A stretch of 64,000 nucleotides of DNA from Chloroflexaceae bacterium (GTDB lineage: Bacteria > Chloroflexota > Chloroflexia > Chloroflexales > Chloroflexaceae), in contig JANQID010000107.1 in assembly GCA_028282325.1 (NCBI GenBank), positions 1 through 64,000 of the forward strand, written 5' to 3'. How positions within the stretch are numbered: position 1 is the first letter of the stretch; each line of letters starts with the position of its first letter. The notes below the pieces were generated by a model. It was given only the letters and a program-made list of their open reading frames with translations. It was not told where the DNA came from and did not search any database. Made by a program: the position numbers and the translations under genes. Below are positions 1 through 7,835 of the stretch, one piece after another.

Positions 1-13
1 TTGGGACGCCATC

Positions 14-83
14 GGCTACGTAACGCTCAAACGTTCTGATATGCGCTTTGCCACATCAGGCTACGAAATCGCTCAAACGTTCT
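14..83. repeat. Imperfect 24/25-bp direct repeat pair
   Basis: Two copies of GGCTACG-(3 or 4 nt)-CGCTCAAACGTTCT lie at 14-37 and 59-83, about 45 bp apart. They sit just beyond the last recognisable cassette of the attC-containing cluster and may be what remains of another cassette or attC site. No gene is supportable in positions 1-231. Confidence 0.5.
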
Positions 84-231
84 CTCGTTGTAGTACTAGC
101 ATTGAATATCTTTTTGGGTACACAGCTTTGTTTAGCGTTGTCACTAGTGACATGCCTAACTTTATCACAACTATACCAATATTTAGTATTCTCTTGCCAC
201 CTTATCATCGCCAGGTTTACCTTATTCAAAT

Positions 232-288
232 GCCGAACGCCGAAATCAGCCGCACGTCTTTTGCATCGACCGGATCTACTTGTTAGTC
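232..288 (-). other. attC-like recombination site after the methyltransferase gene
   Basis: Read on the minus strand, the site starts with a GACTAAC R'' core (282-288) and ends with GTTCGGC (232-238). The segments between the cores are GC-rich and partly complementary (GATCCGG / GTGCGGCTGATTTCGGC). The stop codon of the methyltransferase falls inside the left arm, a common arrangement for integron cassettes. Each core differs from RYYYAAC/GTTRRRY by about one base, so this site alone is only moderately convincing. The neighbouring sites strengthen it. Confidence 0.5.
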
Positions 289-983
289 GCTTTCAAACAT
301 GTGTATCTTGCAAGCAAACCACTTTCCATTGATTTATCAATAATCTCAAATCCGGCTCTCTCTATCATCTGCTCCAAAATCCAGTCAAAAGTCGAGAACT
401 CTTCTCTGAAATGCTGAACGGCATCTTCTCTAAGAAATTTGCCTCCAAGCGACTCCTGGTGATCAATCAGGTTGTTGATGTTTCTTTCAAAATCTTCTTC
501 TGCAATCACAACATCCTGTATGAATAGCTTTCCATTATCCTTAACAAAATTAATGATACGCTGTAATGCAATGAATTTATAAAAGTCAGGTAAATGATGA
601 AAAGAAAACGAGGTTGTCACATAATCAAACGCTTGCTCCATTAAAGGGATCGTTAAAAAGCCGCCCTTGATATAACTAATCTCTGCGTTTTCTGAATTTG
701 TTTTTTCCTTCGCGTACTGCAACATAGTTTCGGAAACATCGGCTGCTGTAACTTTCAAGCCTGCCTTCGATGCCTCGCGAGCAAAAACGCCCGTACCACA
801 GCCAATATCAAGAAGTGTTTGTCCCTTGGTTATATTCAGATGCGCCAGAATATCTTGACTTTCTTTTATAGCATCTCTGAATTTGGAGTGGCTTTCGTCA
901 TAAGAAGCCACCTCTTCGACAGATTCATAATCCTTCCCAATCTGCTGTATTTCGTTCCAAATCCAATCTTTAATGGTTGCCAT
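276..983 (-). CDS. Class I SAM-dependent methyltransferase (cassette gene)
   Basis: The protein has 235 residues, a normal size for a stand-alone UbiE/Methyltransf_11-type enzyme. Residues 57-66 carry the SAM-binding motif I (LLDIGCGTGV), followed by the acidic motif II (VTAADVSETM). The later TSFSFHHLPDF segment resembles the post-motif region of small-molecule methyltransferases. Family knowledge supports methyl transfer from SAM to a small acceptor; the substrate cannot be inferred. The ATG at 983 follows an ATTAGGC cassette-boundary-like sequence and has no strong Shine-Dalgarno. The gene is AT-richer than the backbone east of 9 kb and lies between two attC-like sites, so it is read as an integron cassette. 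Confidence 0.85.
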   Translation of the reverse strand: MATIKDWIWNEIQQIGKDYESVEEVASYDESHSKFRDAIKESQDILAHLNITKGQTLLDIGCGTGVFAREASKAGLKVTAADVSETMLQYAKEKTNSENAEISYIKGGFLTIPLMEQAFDYVTTSFSFHHLPDFYKFIALQRIINFVKDNGKLFIQDVVIAEEDFERNINNLIDHQESLGGKFLREDAVQHFREEFSTFDWILEQMIERAGFEIIDKSMESGLLARYTCLKATNK

Positions 984-1005
984 AAATTTGCCTAATGTCT
1001 AAATG

Positions 1006-1065
1006 GGCTAACGGTAGAGTTCAGCCGTGCCGCTAAACGGCGTCGGCTGGAACGACTTGTTTGGC
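1006..1065 (-). other. attC site (59-base-element type)
   Basis: On the minus strand the 60 bp begin with GCCAAAC (1059-1065) and AAGTCGTTCCAGCCGACG, pass a CGTTTAGCG tip, and return through CGGCTGAAC to GTTAGCC (1006-1012). The arms pair as TTCCAGCCG with CGGCTGAA, leaving one unpaired base, as expected of attC. The layout and the AACAAGTCGTTCCAGCCGA start closely resemble attC sites of mobile and environmental integrons. It separates the ACC deaminase-like gene from the methyltransferase gene. This is the clearest attC in the cluster. Confidence 0.8.
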
Positions 1066-1081
1066 AGTACTTTAAGCAGCA

Positions 1082-2056
1082 CTAGTAGTACAACCCTGCG
1101 TTTCCACCCGTGTGAATGAACAATACAGGACCGCCTCCGAACCGTTCGTTCTCCGAGTAGTCCAGCAGTGCAGCGGCTGCCTTGCCCGTGTACACGGGAT
1201 CCAACAGCACACCTTCCAGCTCAGCAAAGGTCTGCGACGCTATCTCACCTTCCTTCGAAGCGTGGGCGTAACCCGAACCAACGAAGCCATCATCGACGAT
1301 GATTTTGCCCGGATCCAGCTGCCTACCCAACAATTGCGCCGTAGATTGTGCGAGCTCATAGACTAGCTCAAACTGATCGGGCGCAGGTCTAGAGGCACTG
1401 ATACCGATGACCTGAGTCTCGTAGTTGGCGATGCACTGTCCCACAACAAGTCCTGCCTGTGTTCCCGCGGAGCTGGTGGAATGCACCATGTGGGAGAAAT
1501 GAACGCCGGTTCGTTCCGAGAATTCGCGGATTTCGTTAAGAACGCTCACATAGCTGAGTGCTCCGATCGCATCGCTTCCTCCCGGATGCAGAACATAGAC
1601 ATCCTCTCCTTGATCCCTCAAGGATGCAACCACCGATTCCAAGCGGTTTTCCAAAGCCGTCTTGTCGCCTATCTCGTAGTGGAGCTGGGCGCCCCACTTT
1701 GCAAAGACGGATTGGCTCAAGGGATTCTGATCCGATTCGGTGCCAGGCAGAACCACGTGGAAGCTTAACCCGCAGGCAGCCGCCCCGGCCGCGGCATTTC
1801 GACTGAAGCTCGTGGCCTTGGTGGTGGCTACCGTGGTTGCTTTCAGGGCGAGTGCATCTCCAAGGAGAAAGTCGACCTTCCGCGTTTTGTTTCCGCCGAG
1901 GCCAAATCCGGTCAGATCATCGCGCAAAACATAGATCTCGCGCCTAAGCCGCGACGACAGACGGGGCAGCTTGTGGATGATTGCAGGTATTTGAATGAGA
2001 TTGGCACGTTGATGAGCGACCAGACAGTCAGGTATGGTGTTGGTCAATTTGGTCAT
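1082..2056 (-). CDS. ACC deaminase / D-cysteine desulfhydrase family PLP enzyme (cassette gene)
   Basis: A 324-residue fold-type II PLP enzyme. The GLGGNKTRK motif (residues 52-60) carries the Schiff-base lysine K57, as in D-cysteine desulfhydrase (DcyD) and 1-aminocyclopropane-1-carboxylate deaminase. STSSAGTQAGLVVG is the phosphate-binding glycine loop region. The C-terminus has LLDPVYTGKAAAALL and VLFIHTGGNAGLY, typical of the family. It should release ammonia with pyruvate and sulfide from D-cysteine, or with 2-oxobutyrate from ACC. The sequence does not separate the two activities, but most bacterial homologues with this motif set act on D-cysteine. The ATG at 2056 gives the usual family length. 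It is flanked by an attC site 3' and by foldback-element sequence 5'. Confidence 0.88.
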   Translation of the reverse strand: MTKLTNTIPDCLVAHQRANLIQIPAIIHKLPRLSSRLRREIYVLRDDLTGFGLGGNKTRKVDFLLGDALALKATTVATTKATSFSRNAAAGAAACGLSFHVVLPGTESDQNPLSQSVFAKWGAQLHYEIGDKTALENRLESVVASLRDQGEDVYVLHPGGSDAIGALSYVSVLNEIREFSERTGVHFSHMVHSTSSAGTQAGLVVGQCIANYETQVIGISASRPAPDQFELVYELAQSTAQLLGRQLDPGKIIVDDGFVGSGYAHASKEGEIASQTFAELEGVLLDPVYTGKAAAALLDYSENERFGGGPVLFIHTGGNAGLYY

Positions 2057-2144
2057 TCTCCTATGCCGGTGGCAGTCAGAATGGTGTTATTCTGAGTACC
2101 GCTGGCCCGGCGGCCAATAGCACCGGGAGAAACGGGGCCATGTC

Positions 2145-2310
2145 ATTCTGAATGGAGCGCAGCGGAATGAAGAATCTCCGCCGTCCAATTGACACCCGGA
2201 TATGTTTCTTGAGAGCGCATAATCTCAGATCCCCACAATGCCGAGACCCTTCACGCCGCCTGCGGCTCCGTTCAGGGTGACATGTGGCATGGGTAGCATC
2301 GTTTGGTAGC
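2145..2310. mobile_element. Foldback MITE-like element, copy 1 (one end degraded)
   Basis: Contains the family's arms: a TTCTGAATGGAGCGCAGCGG segment near 2150, CCGAGACCCTTCACGCCG, GTTCAGGGTGACATG and the right end CATCGTTTGGTAGC at 2296-2310. The left CTACCAAAC end is not recognisable. Read on the minus strand it begins directly after CCCGAACAAGCGCAAG, which looks like the R''/L'' half of an attC site belonging to the NHL cassette. The element may have interrupted that site. Confidence 0.65.
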
Positions 2311-2365
2311 TTGCGCTTGTTCGGGCGCGACCTTGTCCCCAACTATCACGTTTGCGTGCCGAATA

Positions 2366-4753
2366 TCACTCTTCAATAAGAATACCCACTCTAGCGTTTT
2401 CGATATCGTAGAATACTACTGATGCCACTGGGATGCGGAGAATGGTGTTGCCAAGATTAAATCTTGTATGAGGTTTCTCTGGATCGCTAATCGGCCAAGG
2501 CACCTCGCCATCCCAAGTGCCAACAGCGACTGCGTTGGCTTTTTTATCAGGAGTGAACGAGTAAGAAGATACCGTTCCACTGCTGTCCGTAAACTCAACA
2601 GTTACGGTGCAGTTACCCTGTAACATCTTTGCATCGGAATGATATGGAGAACCAAACCAGCCTCTCCAAAATCCCTGTGTCGTAAAATACGCTGAATAGT
2701 CTGACGCATTCTGCGGGTTATTCTTATTCAGGCGCAATACCATTTGCGGGGCGCCTATATCAATGGTGGCCATCAGGCTCGGGGCTTCAATTTCTTTCAA
2801 CGCTCCTGTCAGGTCAGGAAACTCGAACCGCACTGTGAAGCCGGGCACCGCTTCTGGGCAAAAATTGATGTTCTTATTTGATCGCCAGTTGGGGATATCC
2901 GTGCGCCAACAAATCTGATCGGTTATTATTTTTGGATCAGCACCCAGCAAGAGATAGGACGCCCCTGACTTTGAAACGATACCCATTCCGAACCCTTGTT
3001 TTTTCTCTGCTGAATACTTTTCTGCAAGGGCGTAGGGCAGCGGTTTTAACCCGGTCTTGGGATCAACACTTGGAAATGCACCCACGATGGCTCCAAATTG
3101 CTGCTGATCTATTTTATCGCAAGATACGTCTGTACCATCTTCGTTTATGAGAGCAAAGAATTCATAGTCGTCTATCAAATACGTTGTCTTACCATCTTGA
3201 CTTTTCATTCCCAACTCGCCTTTGACTTTGACGGCAAGCTTACGCCAAGGATCGCGGATATGAAATTCTTCCTTAATCCGCTTCTTCTGTTTTTGACTAA
3301 GTGTAATCTTTTGTTTCTGCTCCTCAGTAAGATTACGCTCTAAGTCTGATTCTGACGGTTCTGCTTCTAACATAGAAAATAGTGCTTCCTCCGTGGCAAA
3401 TTCTTGATATAATTTCTTGCCATATTTGAACATCACATCAAAGCTTGAGAGGCCCAGGATACCCCCAAGGGTTCCTGGATCTGTGATTTTGTAGCGGGCA
3501 ACAGTAGTTATCTTGGCTTTATCAAGGCAACCGTATGGGATGCTTAGTGTCCAGCTACCAGTATCAAAGATGATTTTTTTGATTTCGATTTTTTCTTTGA
3601 TAGCTCCTCCAGTAAGTTGAACAAAAAGAGCCGATTGTCCGTATTCTTGGGTCAACGGAATCAAGTCTGCTGGATCAAAGTCAAACGGCTCGTCAGAAAT
3701 TTCAGATATAGCTCGAACTACCCAGTTACCTGAATCGGCAACGTACAAAGTACCCGTACTATCGAATACAATGCCGAGCGGCCGATTGAATCTCGCATTT
3801 TCACCGGAAGCTATCACATAACCAGATTTCCTTCCCTGCCCGGCGACGGTTTTGATGATTTTTGTGGTGAGATTTACCCTACGGATGCAGTGGTTGGTGG
3901 AGTCGGCAATGTAAAGGTATTTGCCTTGGTTGTCAATCGCCAAGCTATGTGGGTTAATATGCGCCTCCGTGGCGGCGTTCCCTTCATCCTCTTTCTTGTA
4001 AACACCTGGTGGTTTGCCATTGCCAGCAAAGGTGGTGATTTTTTGGGTACCTATGTCTATCTTGCGGACGCGGTAGCCGTACCACTCTGAAATATAAAGA
4101 TTACCTGACTTATCGAAGGCTAAGCCAGTTGGCTCAGAAAGCTTTGCATCTTTAGCAAGCCCTCCATCCCCTTCGGACTTTTTTGTACCGTTGCCAGCGA
4201 TGGTTTGGATGGTCTTTGTGGTGAGATTTACCCGGCGAATACAGTGGTGGTGTGTGTCGGCAATGTAGAGGAAATTGTCTCTAATCGCCAAACCAGATGG
4301 GTTACAGAGCGGCACCTGCGTGGCTGCCTTGTCTTCATCCGTCACTGCGTAACCACCTGGCGGATTTTGACCATTGCCAGCAATGGTAGTAATGTTTTTG
4401 GTGCGGTTGTCCACCATGCGAACACGATGGCTCAACCACTCTGAGATATAAAGATTGTCTGACTCATCAACTGCTATGTCAACTGGATCACTAAGTGTTG
4501 CATTTGTGGCAGGTCCCCCATCCCCTGAATAACCTGGTTTACCGGTACCAGCGACGGTGGTGATCGTCGTACCCTTCTTGTCAATCTTAAAAACCCGATA
4601 ATTTTTTTGATCTACAACATAAAGATTGTCCTGACTATCAATAGCAACCCCTGAAAGAGCCTTAAACTCCGCTTGGGTCGGAGTGCTGCCATCATTTACA
4701 TCAGAACCTGATACGCCGCTGCCCGCGAAGGTGATAACTCTATCTGTGGACAT
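2366..4753 (-). CDS. NHL-repeat beta-propeller fused to a pepsin-like aspartyl protease domain
   Basis: 795 residues from the ATG at 4753, chosen because AAGGAAAATCCTC precedes it; an upstream ATG in frame has no ribosome site. Residues 1 to about 350 hold at least five NHL repeats of the form LYVVDQKNYRVFKID or LYISEWLSHRVRMVD, each followed by ITTVAGTG or a variant. The propeller is followed from about residue 365 by a domain with IIFDTGSW (D397, the DTG/S catalytic motif of pepsin-like proteases) and a later ATIDIGAPQMVLRL that could be the second, degenerate half-site. No secretion signal is visible. NHL propellers bind protein or RNA ligands, so the fusion suggests a ligand-guided peptidase, but this is inference. 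At 2.4 kb it is a very long cassette. Confidence 0.75.
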   Translation of the reverse strand: MSTDRVITFAGSGVSGSDVNDGSTPTQAEFKALSGVAIDSQDNLYVVDQKNYRVFKIDKKGTTITTVAGTGKPGYSGDGGPATNATLSDPVDIAVDESDNLYISEWLSHRVRMVDNRTKNITTIAGNGQNPPGGYAVTDEDKAATQVPLCNPSGLAIRDNFLYIADTHHHCIRRVNLTTKTIQTIAGNGTKKSEGDGGLAKDAKLSEPTGLAFDKSGNLYISEWYGYRVRKIDIGTQKITTFAGNGKPPGVYKKEDEGNAATEAHINPHSLAIDNQGKYLYIADSTNHCIRRVNLTTKIIKTVAGQGRKSGYVIASGENARFNRPLGIVFDSTGTLYVADSGNWVVRAISEISDEPFDFDPADLIPLTQEYGQSALFVQLTGGAIKEKIEIKKIIFDTGSWTLSIPYGCLDKAKITTVARYKITDPGTLGGILGLSSFDVMFKYGKKLYQEFATEEALFSMLEAEPSESDLERNLTEEQKQKITLSQKQKKRIKEEFHIRDPWRKLAVKVKGELGMKSQDGKTTYLIDDYEFFALINEDGTDVSCDKIDQQQFGAIVGAFPSVDPKTGLKPLPYALAEKYSAEKKQGFGMGIVSKSGASYLLLGADPKIITDQICWRTDIPNWRSNKNINFCPEAVPGFTVRFEFPDLTGALKEIEAPSLMATIDIGAPQMVLRLNKNNPQNASDYSAYFTTQGFWRGWFGSPYHSDAKMLQGNCTVTVEFTDSSGTVSSYSFTPDKKANAVAVGTWDGEVPWPISDPEKPHTRFNLGNTILRIPVASVVFYDIENARVGILIEE

Positions 4754-4836
4754 GAGGATTTTCCTTTCTTTTCTAGCTCTCTGTGCTGCCGTTCTGGGTT
4801 GAGAGGGTAACGCCCGCCTGACCGCCGTCGCTAGCA

Positions 4837-5001
4837 CTAACACTTTGGTCTTGTCTTACCCGCTCGATGTTCTGCCAGGGCTTCATCTGCTAGCTTTTCT
4901 AGCAGCGCCTGCGCCTCGTCTGTCGCCAGGAATGCATCCCACTGTGCATTGTCGGCTTCAACCTCAGCCACACTTTCTTCCTGGAGCGGATAAGCTGCCA
5001 C
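4837..5001 (-). pseudogene. Truncated antitoxin-like small ORF
   Basis: Reading from a GTG at 5001 gives about 54 residues ending with DEAQALLEKLADEALAEHR and AGKTRPKC. This C-terminus resembles the tail of the small acidic antitoxin-like proteins (LADEALAEHRAGRTRPL type) that accompany ParE/RelE toxins in Chloroflexota and Cyanobacteria. The normal N-terminal half is missing: an in-frame stop lies just upstream, at the attC-like hairpin. No toxin gene follows; the NHL gene starts 84 bp downstream. I read it as a truncated cassette remnant, though a short functional peptide cannot be excluded. Confidence 0.4.
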
Positions 5002-5088
5002 CGCAGGCAGTCCGATTCATCCGCTTGTTATGCGGAGCTGCGCTCCGCATAACGCTTTTGGTTTCCGAGTGCATTTCCCTTGTTAGAG
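4985..5088 (-). other. attC-like sites and hairpin after the MBL-fold gene
   Basis: On the minus strand, TCTAAC (5083-5088) starts an attC-like left arm and a GTTATGC core lies at 5047-5053. The latter is one arm of a perfect 12-bp inverted repeat, GTTATGCGGAGC / GCTCCGCATAAC, at 5026-5053. A second left arm, GCATAACAAGCGGATG, follows, with a matching CTTATCCGCT near 4990. It looks like two attC sites fused or nested, possibly after loss of a cassette between them. Confidence 0.5.
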
Positions 5089-5090
5089 AT

Positions 5091-5828
5091 CTACACTTCC
5101 AAAATTTTGCCATCTTCCGCATAGTCATAAGGAATTTCTTCCAAGCGTTTCAACATATCGTCACTCATATGGGTGAGCACCAAGCGCTTGGGTGATATTT
5201 CAGGCAGATGCTCCAGCAAACTCATGTAATCCAGATGAAGCTGAACCTTCTTTTCATAGAAGTAAGCTTCAGCTATAAAGATATCAGCATTGTGGCCAGC
5301 CTCAATAAGCGCTTCAGTCCATTCTGTATCGCCCGTGTAGGCCAACACTCGATTTTCGCATTCAATTCTGTACGAGAAAAACGGCCCGTCTCGATTACCA
5401 TGATTTACGAGGTAGGCGGTAGCTGTTATCTCGCCGATTGATTGCGGTTGTCTATCTTCCAACTCGATGAATGTGACATCAAACCGGGTTTTGGTTTCAG
5501 ATGAACCGGGGAAACTTGTCTCCATTACTCGATCATACCAAAACCTCAAATCCTGCGGCCCGACGATTGTAAGTGGCTGCGTACGTTTGGAAAAAAACTG
5601 CGCATCGAGCATAAAGAACGGAATACCGCCAAAGTGGTCTGCATGAAAGTGAGTGAATAAAATGGCATTGATGCTATTCAAATCTATATTGTTGGCCTTT
5701 AACGCAATTAATGAAGAAGCTCCACAATCAATGAGAAAGTTAACCTTTTCCCCCGTGACGTGGAAACAGGTATTAAACTTACCGCCACTCCCAAATGCGT
5801 CTCCGCTTCCTATAAATTGTACCTGCAT
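5091..5828 (-). CDS. RNase Z-like metallo-beta-lactamase-fold hydrolase (cassette gene)
   Basis: A 245-residue protein of the MBL fold. The metal-binding motif THFHADHFGG gives H60, H62, D64 and H65, and GDTEWTEALIEAGHNADIFIAEA plus LVLTHMSDD supply the further metal ligands. The N-terminus (GSGDAFGSGGKFNTCF) is typical of the RNase Z/ElaC-like and PhnP-like branch. Likely a phosphodiesterase-type hydrolase; a role in tRNA 3' processing is possible but many stand-alone members act on other substrates. The ATG at 5828 follows AAAGGAAAG. The gene lies between attC-like sites and is AT-richer than the backbone. Confidence 0.82.
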   Translation of the reverse strand: MQVQFIGSGDAFGSGGKFNTCFHVTGEKVNFLIDCGASSLIALKANNIDLNSINAILFTHFHADHFGGIPFFMLDAQFFSKRTQPLTIVGPQDLRFWYDRVMETSFPGSSETKTRFDVTFIELEDRQPQSIGEITATAYLVNHGNRDGPFFSYRIECENRVLAYTGDTEWTEALIEAGHNADIFIAEAYFYEKKVQLHLDYMSLLEHLPEISPKRLVLTHMSDDMLKRLEEIPYDYAEDGKILEV

Positions 5829-5841
5829 GACTTTCCTTTAC

Positions 5842-5911
5842 CTCTAACGCTCGCCATCACCGGCGGGAATTCCGCTGCGCTCCATTCCCGTCCAAGTGCA
5901 CAGTGTTGTCA
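5842..5911 (-). other. attC-like recombination site
   Basis: On the minus strand the cores are TGACAAC (5905-5911) and GTTAGAG (5842-5848). Between them GGACGGGAATGG and CGGAATTCCCGCC form an imperfect hairpin around GAGCGCAGCG. It begins 10 bp after the stop of the 96-residue ORF and ends just before the ribosome site of the MBL gene, exactly where a cassette junction is expected. Confidence 0.65.
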
Positions 5912-5921
5912 GAAGTCGTTT

Positions 5922-6212
5922 TCACATCATCCTTACGTTTGACTTTACCATGGCTGCGTCGGGAAGACTTTTAATGGTTTTTATCAAATCCAAAATAGAG
6001 ATTGCGGCGAACCACCTCTCCCCTCGGTCATCACCGTAAAGCAACAATTCGTGAGTTCTGTCAAAAGGTGCAACGTAATAATCGGCTGTGCTTGGATCAG
6101 CGTGTGCGATCTTGTTGAATGCTTGCCGGAGCTTGAGAGGGACATACCCCTTAATGCCCAGGATATCTCTATACCCACCGGATCGCTTAGGCTTAATTGT
6201 ATCGCCGGGCAA
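5922..6212 (-). CDS. Unknown 96-residue protein (cassette gene)
   Basis: The ATG at 6212 is preceded by AAGGA at 8-bp spacing, which supports translation. The product is soluble and mixed alpha/beta (KSGGYRDILG-like basic start, then DYYVAPFDRTHELLLYGD and RWFAAISILDLIKTIKSL). I do not recognise the family. The LLYGDDRGERWFAAISIL part resembles small proteins that would pack as a beta-sheet with a C-terminal helix. It lies between two attC-like sites, and short unknown ORFs are the commonest cargo of integron cassettes. Confidence 0.55.
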   Translation of the reverse strand: MPGDTIKPKRSGGYRDILGIKGYVPLKLRQAFNKIAHADPSTADYYVAPFDRTHELLLYGDDRGERWFAAISILDLIKTIKSLPDAAMVKSNVRMM

Positions 6213-6233
6213 GGCATTACGTCATTCCTTGAC

Positions 6234-6356
6234 TCCTAATGCGCGGATAAGCTACCGGGAGGTCTTCCAGCCACACTTGAAGCCCCGACCGCGGATTTTT
6301 GATAGGATCTTGTAAATGGCGCAGGCCCCCGATCCGACTTGAGCGCATTGTTAAAC
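6234..6356 (-). other. attC-like site with long loop
   Basis: On the minus strand, GTTTAAC (6350-6356, a perfect RYYYAAC) is followed by AATGCGCTCAAGTCGGATCG, a classic attC left arm. The right arm ATCCGCGCATT returns to ATTAGGA (6234-6240), a degenerate GTTRRRY. The stem is formed by AATGCGC/GCGCATT and CGGAT/ATCCG. Length is 123 bp, within the range of long attC sites. Confidence 0.72.
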
Positions 6357-6377
6357 AGCCCTTCTCGGTATGACATG

Positions 6378-7136
6378 TTAAAGCGCTCTGCTTGTTCCAC
6401 CATCAATAATTATATTTGCACCTGTAATGTAACTAGCTCTATCAGAACACAAGAATGTGACAATATCGGAAAATTCTTCCGGTTTACCAAATCTACCAAG
6501 CGGAATATTAGATATGACCTTTTTCCGTTCAGTTTCAGAAAAATACTGTTCGTTTTGCGGTGATTCTATAAGGCCTGGAGAAACTGAATTAACAAGAATG
6601 TTGTCAGCAGCTAATTCTCGAGAAAGTGTTTTTGAAAAAGACAGTAAGCCAGACTTTGCGATATTTGAAATTACTAGTTCGCAACCCGGCTCTGTAGCTG
6701 AAAGAGCAGCAACATTAATAATTCGACCCCATTTTTGCGCTTGCATATATGGCACCACCGCTTTTGTGGCATATACAACGCTCATAAGATTTAGATCTAT
6801 TCCGTCATGAAATTTTTCAATGTCCATTTGAGCGAAAAAGCCTCGGATCGCTTGGCCGACATTATTTACTAATATATGGATAGTTTTGAATTCATCTGTT
6901 ACCCTCTTTACAAAAGAGCTAACGTCTGCATTTTTTGTCATATCACCGCTATAAGTTAATACTCGACTATCTGAAATTGCTTTTATTTCCAATGCTGTTT
7001 GCTGGAGCGCTTTTGGGTTACGACCTGATATTGCAACTGACACGCCTTCTTTTGAAAGACCTATCGATATAGCTCTCCCCAAACCAGCGCTTGCGCCAGT
7101 TACGATTGCAACTTTGTTTTGAAGATGTAGATCCAT
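6378..7136 (-). CDS. SDR-family oxidoreductase lacking the catalytic tyrosine
   Basis: 252 residues with the Rossmann motif TGASAGLGRAI (residues 13-23), the NNVG motif (91-94) and the conserved serine region NVAALSA. The active-site YxxxK motif is replaced: the sequence reads ISNIAKSGL, putting S157 where Tyr is expected and keeping K161. I checked this on the DNA. The rest (LSRELAADNILVNSVSPGLI, ITGANIIIDGG) is normal for FabG-like reductases. A subset of SDRs with SN-x-x-K/R in this position exists, so the protein may be a divergent enzyme or a binding protein rather than a mutant. It lies between two attC-like sites. Confidence 0.85.
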   Translation of the reverse strand: MDLHLQNKVAIVTGASAGLGRAISIGLSKEGVSVAISGRNPKALQQTALEIKAISDSRVLTYSGDMTKNADVSSFVKRVTDEFKTIHILVNNVGQAIRGFFAQMDIEKFHDGIDLNLMSVVYATKAVVPYMQAQKWGRIINVAALSATEPGCELVISNIAKSGLLSFSKTLSRELAADNILVNSVSPGLIESPQNEQYFSETERKKVISNIPLGRFGKPEEFSDIVTFLCSDRASYITGANIIIDGGTSRAL

Positions 7137-7179
7137 TTATAATACCAGAAGTTGGTATTGTATCAGTATTTGTTATGCT

Positions 7180-7304
7180 GTTTAACGTTCAAAGTGTGGC
7201 GATTGCGGGTTGGCGCAACCACCGCTGATAATTTAGATAAGTCGCAGCCCCAACCAACTACAAAAACCACAGCTTTAGCAATTCACACTACTGCCTTGTT
7301 GGGC
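7180..7304 (-). other. attC site with perfect core motifs
   Basis: On the minus strand GCCCAAC (7298-7304) and GTTAAAC (7180-7186) both match the RYYYAAC and GTTRRRY consensus exactly. They bound 125 bp whose ends pair as GTAGTGTG with CACACT, with a second internal hairpin GGTTGGCGCAACC. The R' end leads directly into the SDR gene's leader. Confidence 0.78.
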
Positions 7305-7459
7305 GGCTCGTTGGAATTGCAGATACAATGAACATCAAAATGAGTGCATTGGGTATCAAAACTTTAGCCGACAAATCCGCATCCTGACCGCCTGAAGCCC
7401 CGTTTCCGGCCAGTTATAGCGATTTAGCAGATATGAGTTTGCACTCTTTTCAAGGTCGT

Positions 7460-7759
7460 TCAGTATAGTTCGCTCACCTCATAGAATAGTATCAGAGTGC
7501 CAAGACTTTTCATGTATTCTTTTTCAGGCTGTCCGTCTGGAGGGACGGTCGCCATAAACTCATCCAACGAATCGAAGGAGGCTTCGACCACCCTCGAGTA
7601 GGGCGCAGGGCCTCCTGGTCTCATGAGGTCGCCCGCACTAAGTTTGAGCGAACGTAAGCCATCAGCTTGTTTGATCCCAGGGATAAACTTGCTGGATATG
7701 AATTCATCCAACGTCTTGAGGTCAGCAGATTTGGGGAAGAGAAACAGAACATTAATCAT
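7460..7759 (-). CDS. EthD-like ferredoxin-fold small protein (cassette gene)
   Basis: 99 residues starting MINVLFLFPKSADLKTLDEF and containing FIPGIKQADGLRSLKLSAGD and YSRVVEASFDSLDEFMATV. This is the pattern of EthD/REDY-type dimeric alpha-beta barrels, where strands carry hydrophobic residues and a short loop precedes the SxxxF helix. Such proteins bind or help degrade small hydrophobic molecules; no specific substrate is evident. About 155 bp separate its stop from the attC core, without another gene. Confidence 0.6.
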   Translation of the reverse strand: MINVLFLFPKSADLKTLDEFISSKFIPGIKQADGLRSLKLSAGDLMRPGGPAPYSRVVEASFDSLDEFMATVPPDGQPEKEYMKSLGTLILFYEVSELY

Positions 7760-7835
7760 CAGTGCCTCTGTACCGTAATTTTACTTTGAACACAGTTAAT
7801 CTTACAAAGATTTATGGCAAAAAAGAAGGGGGGAT

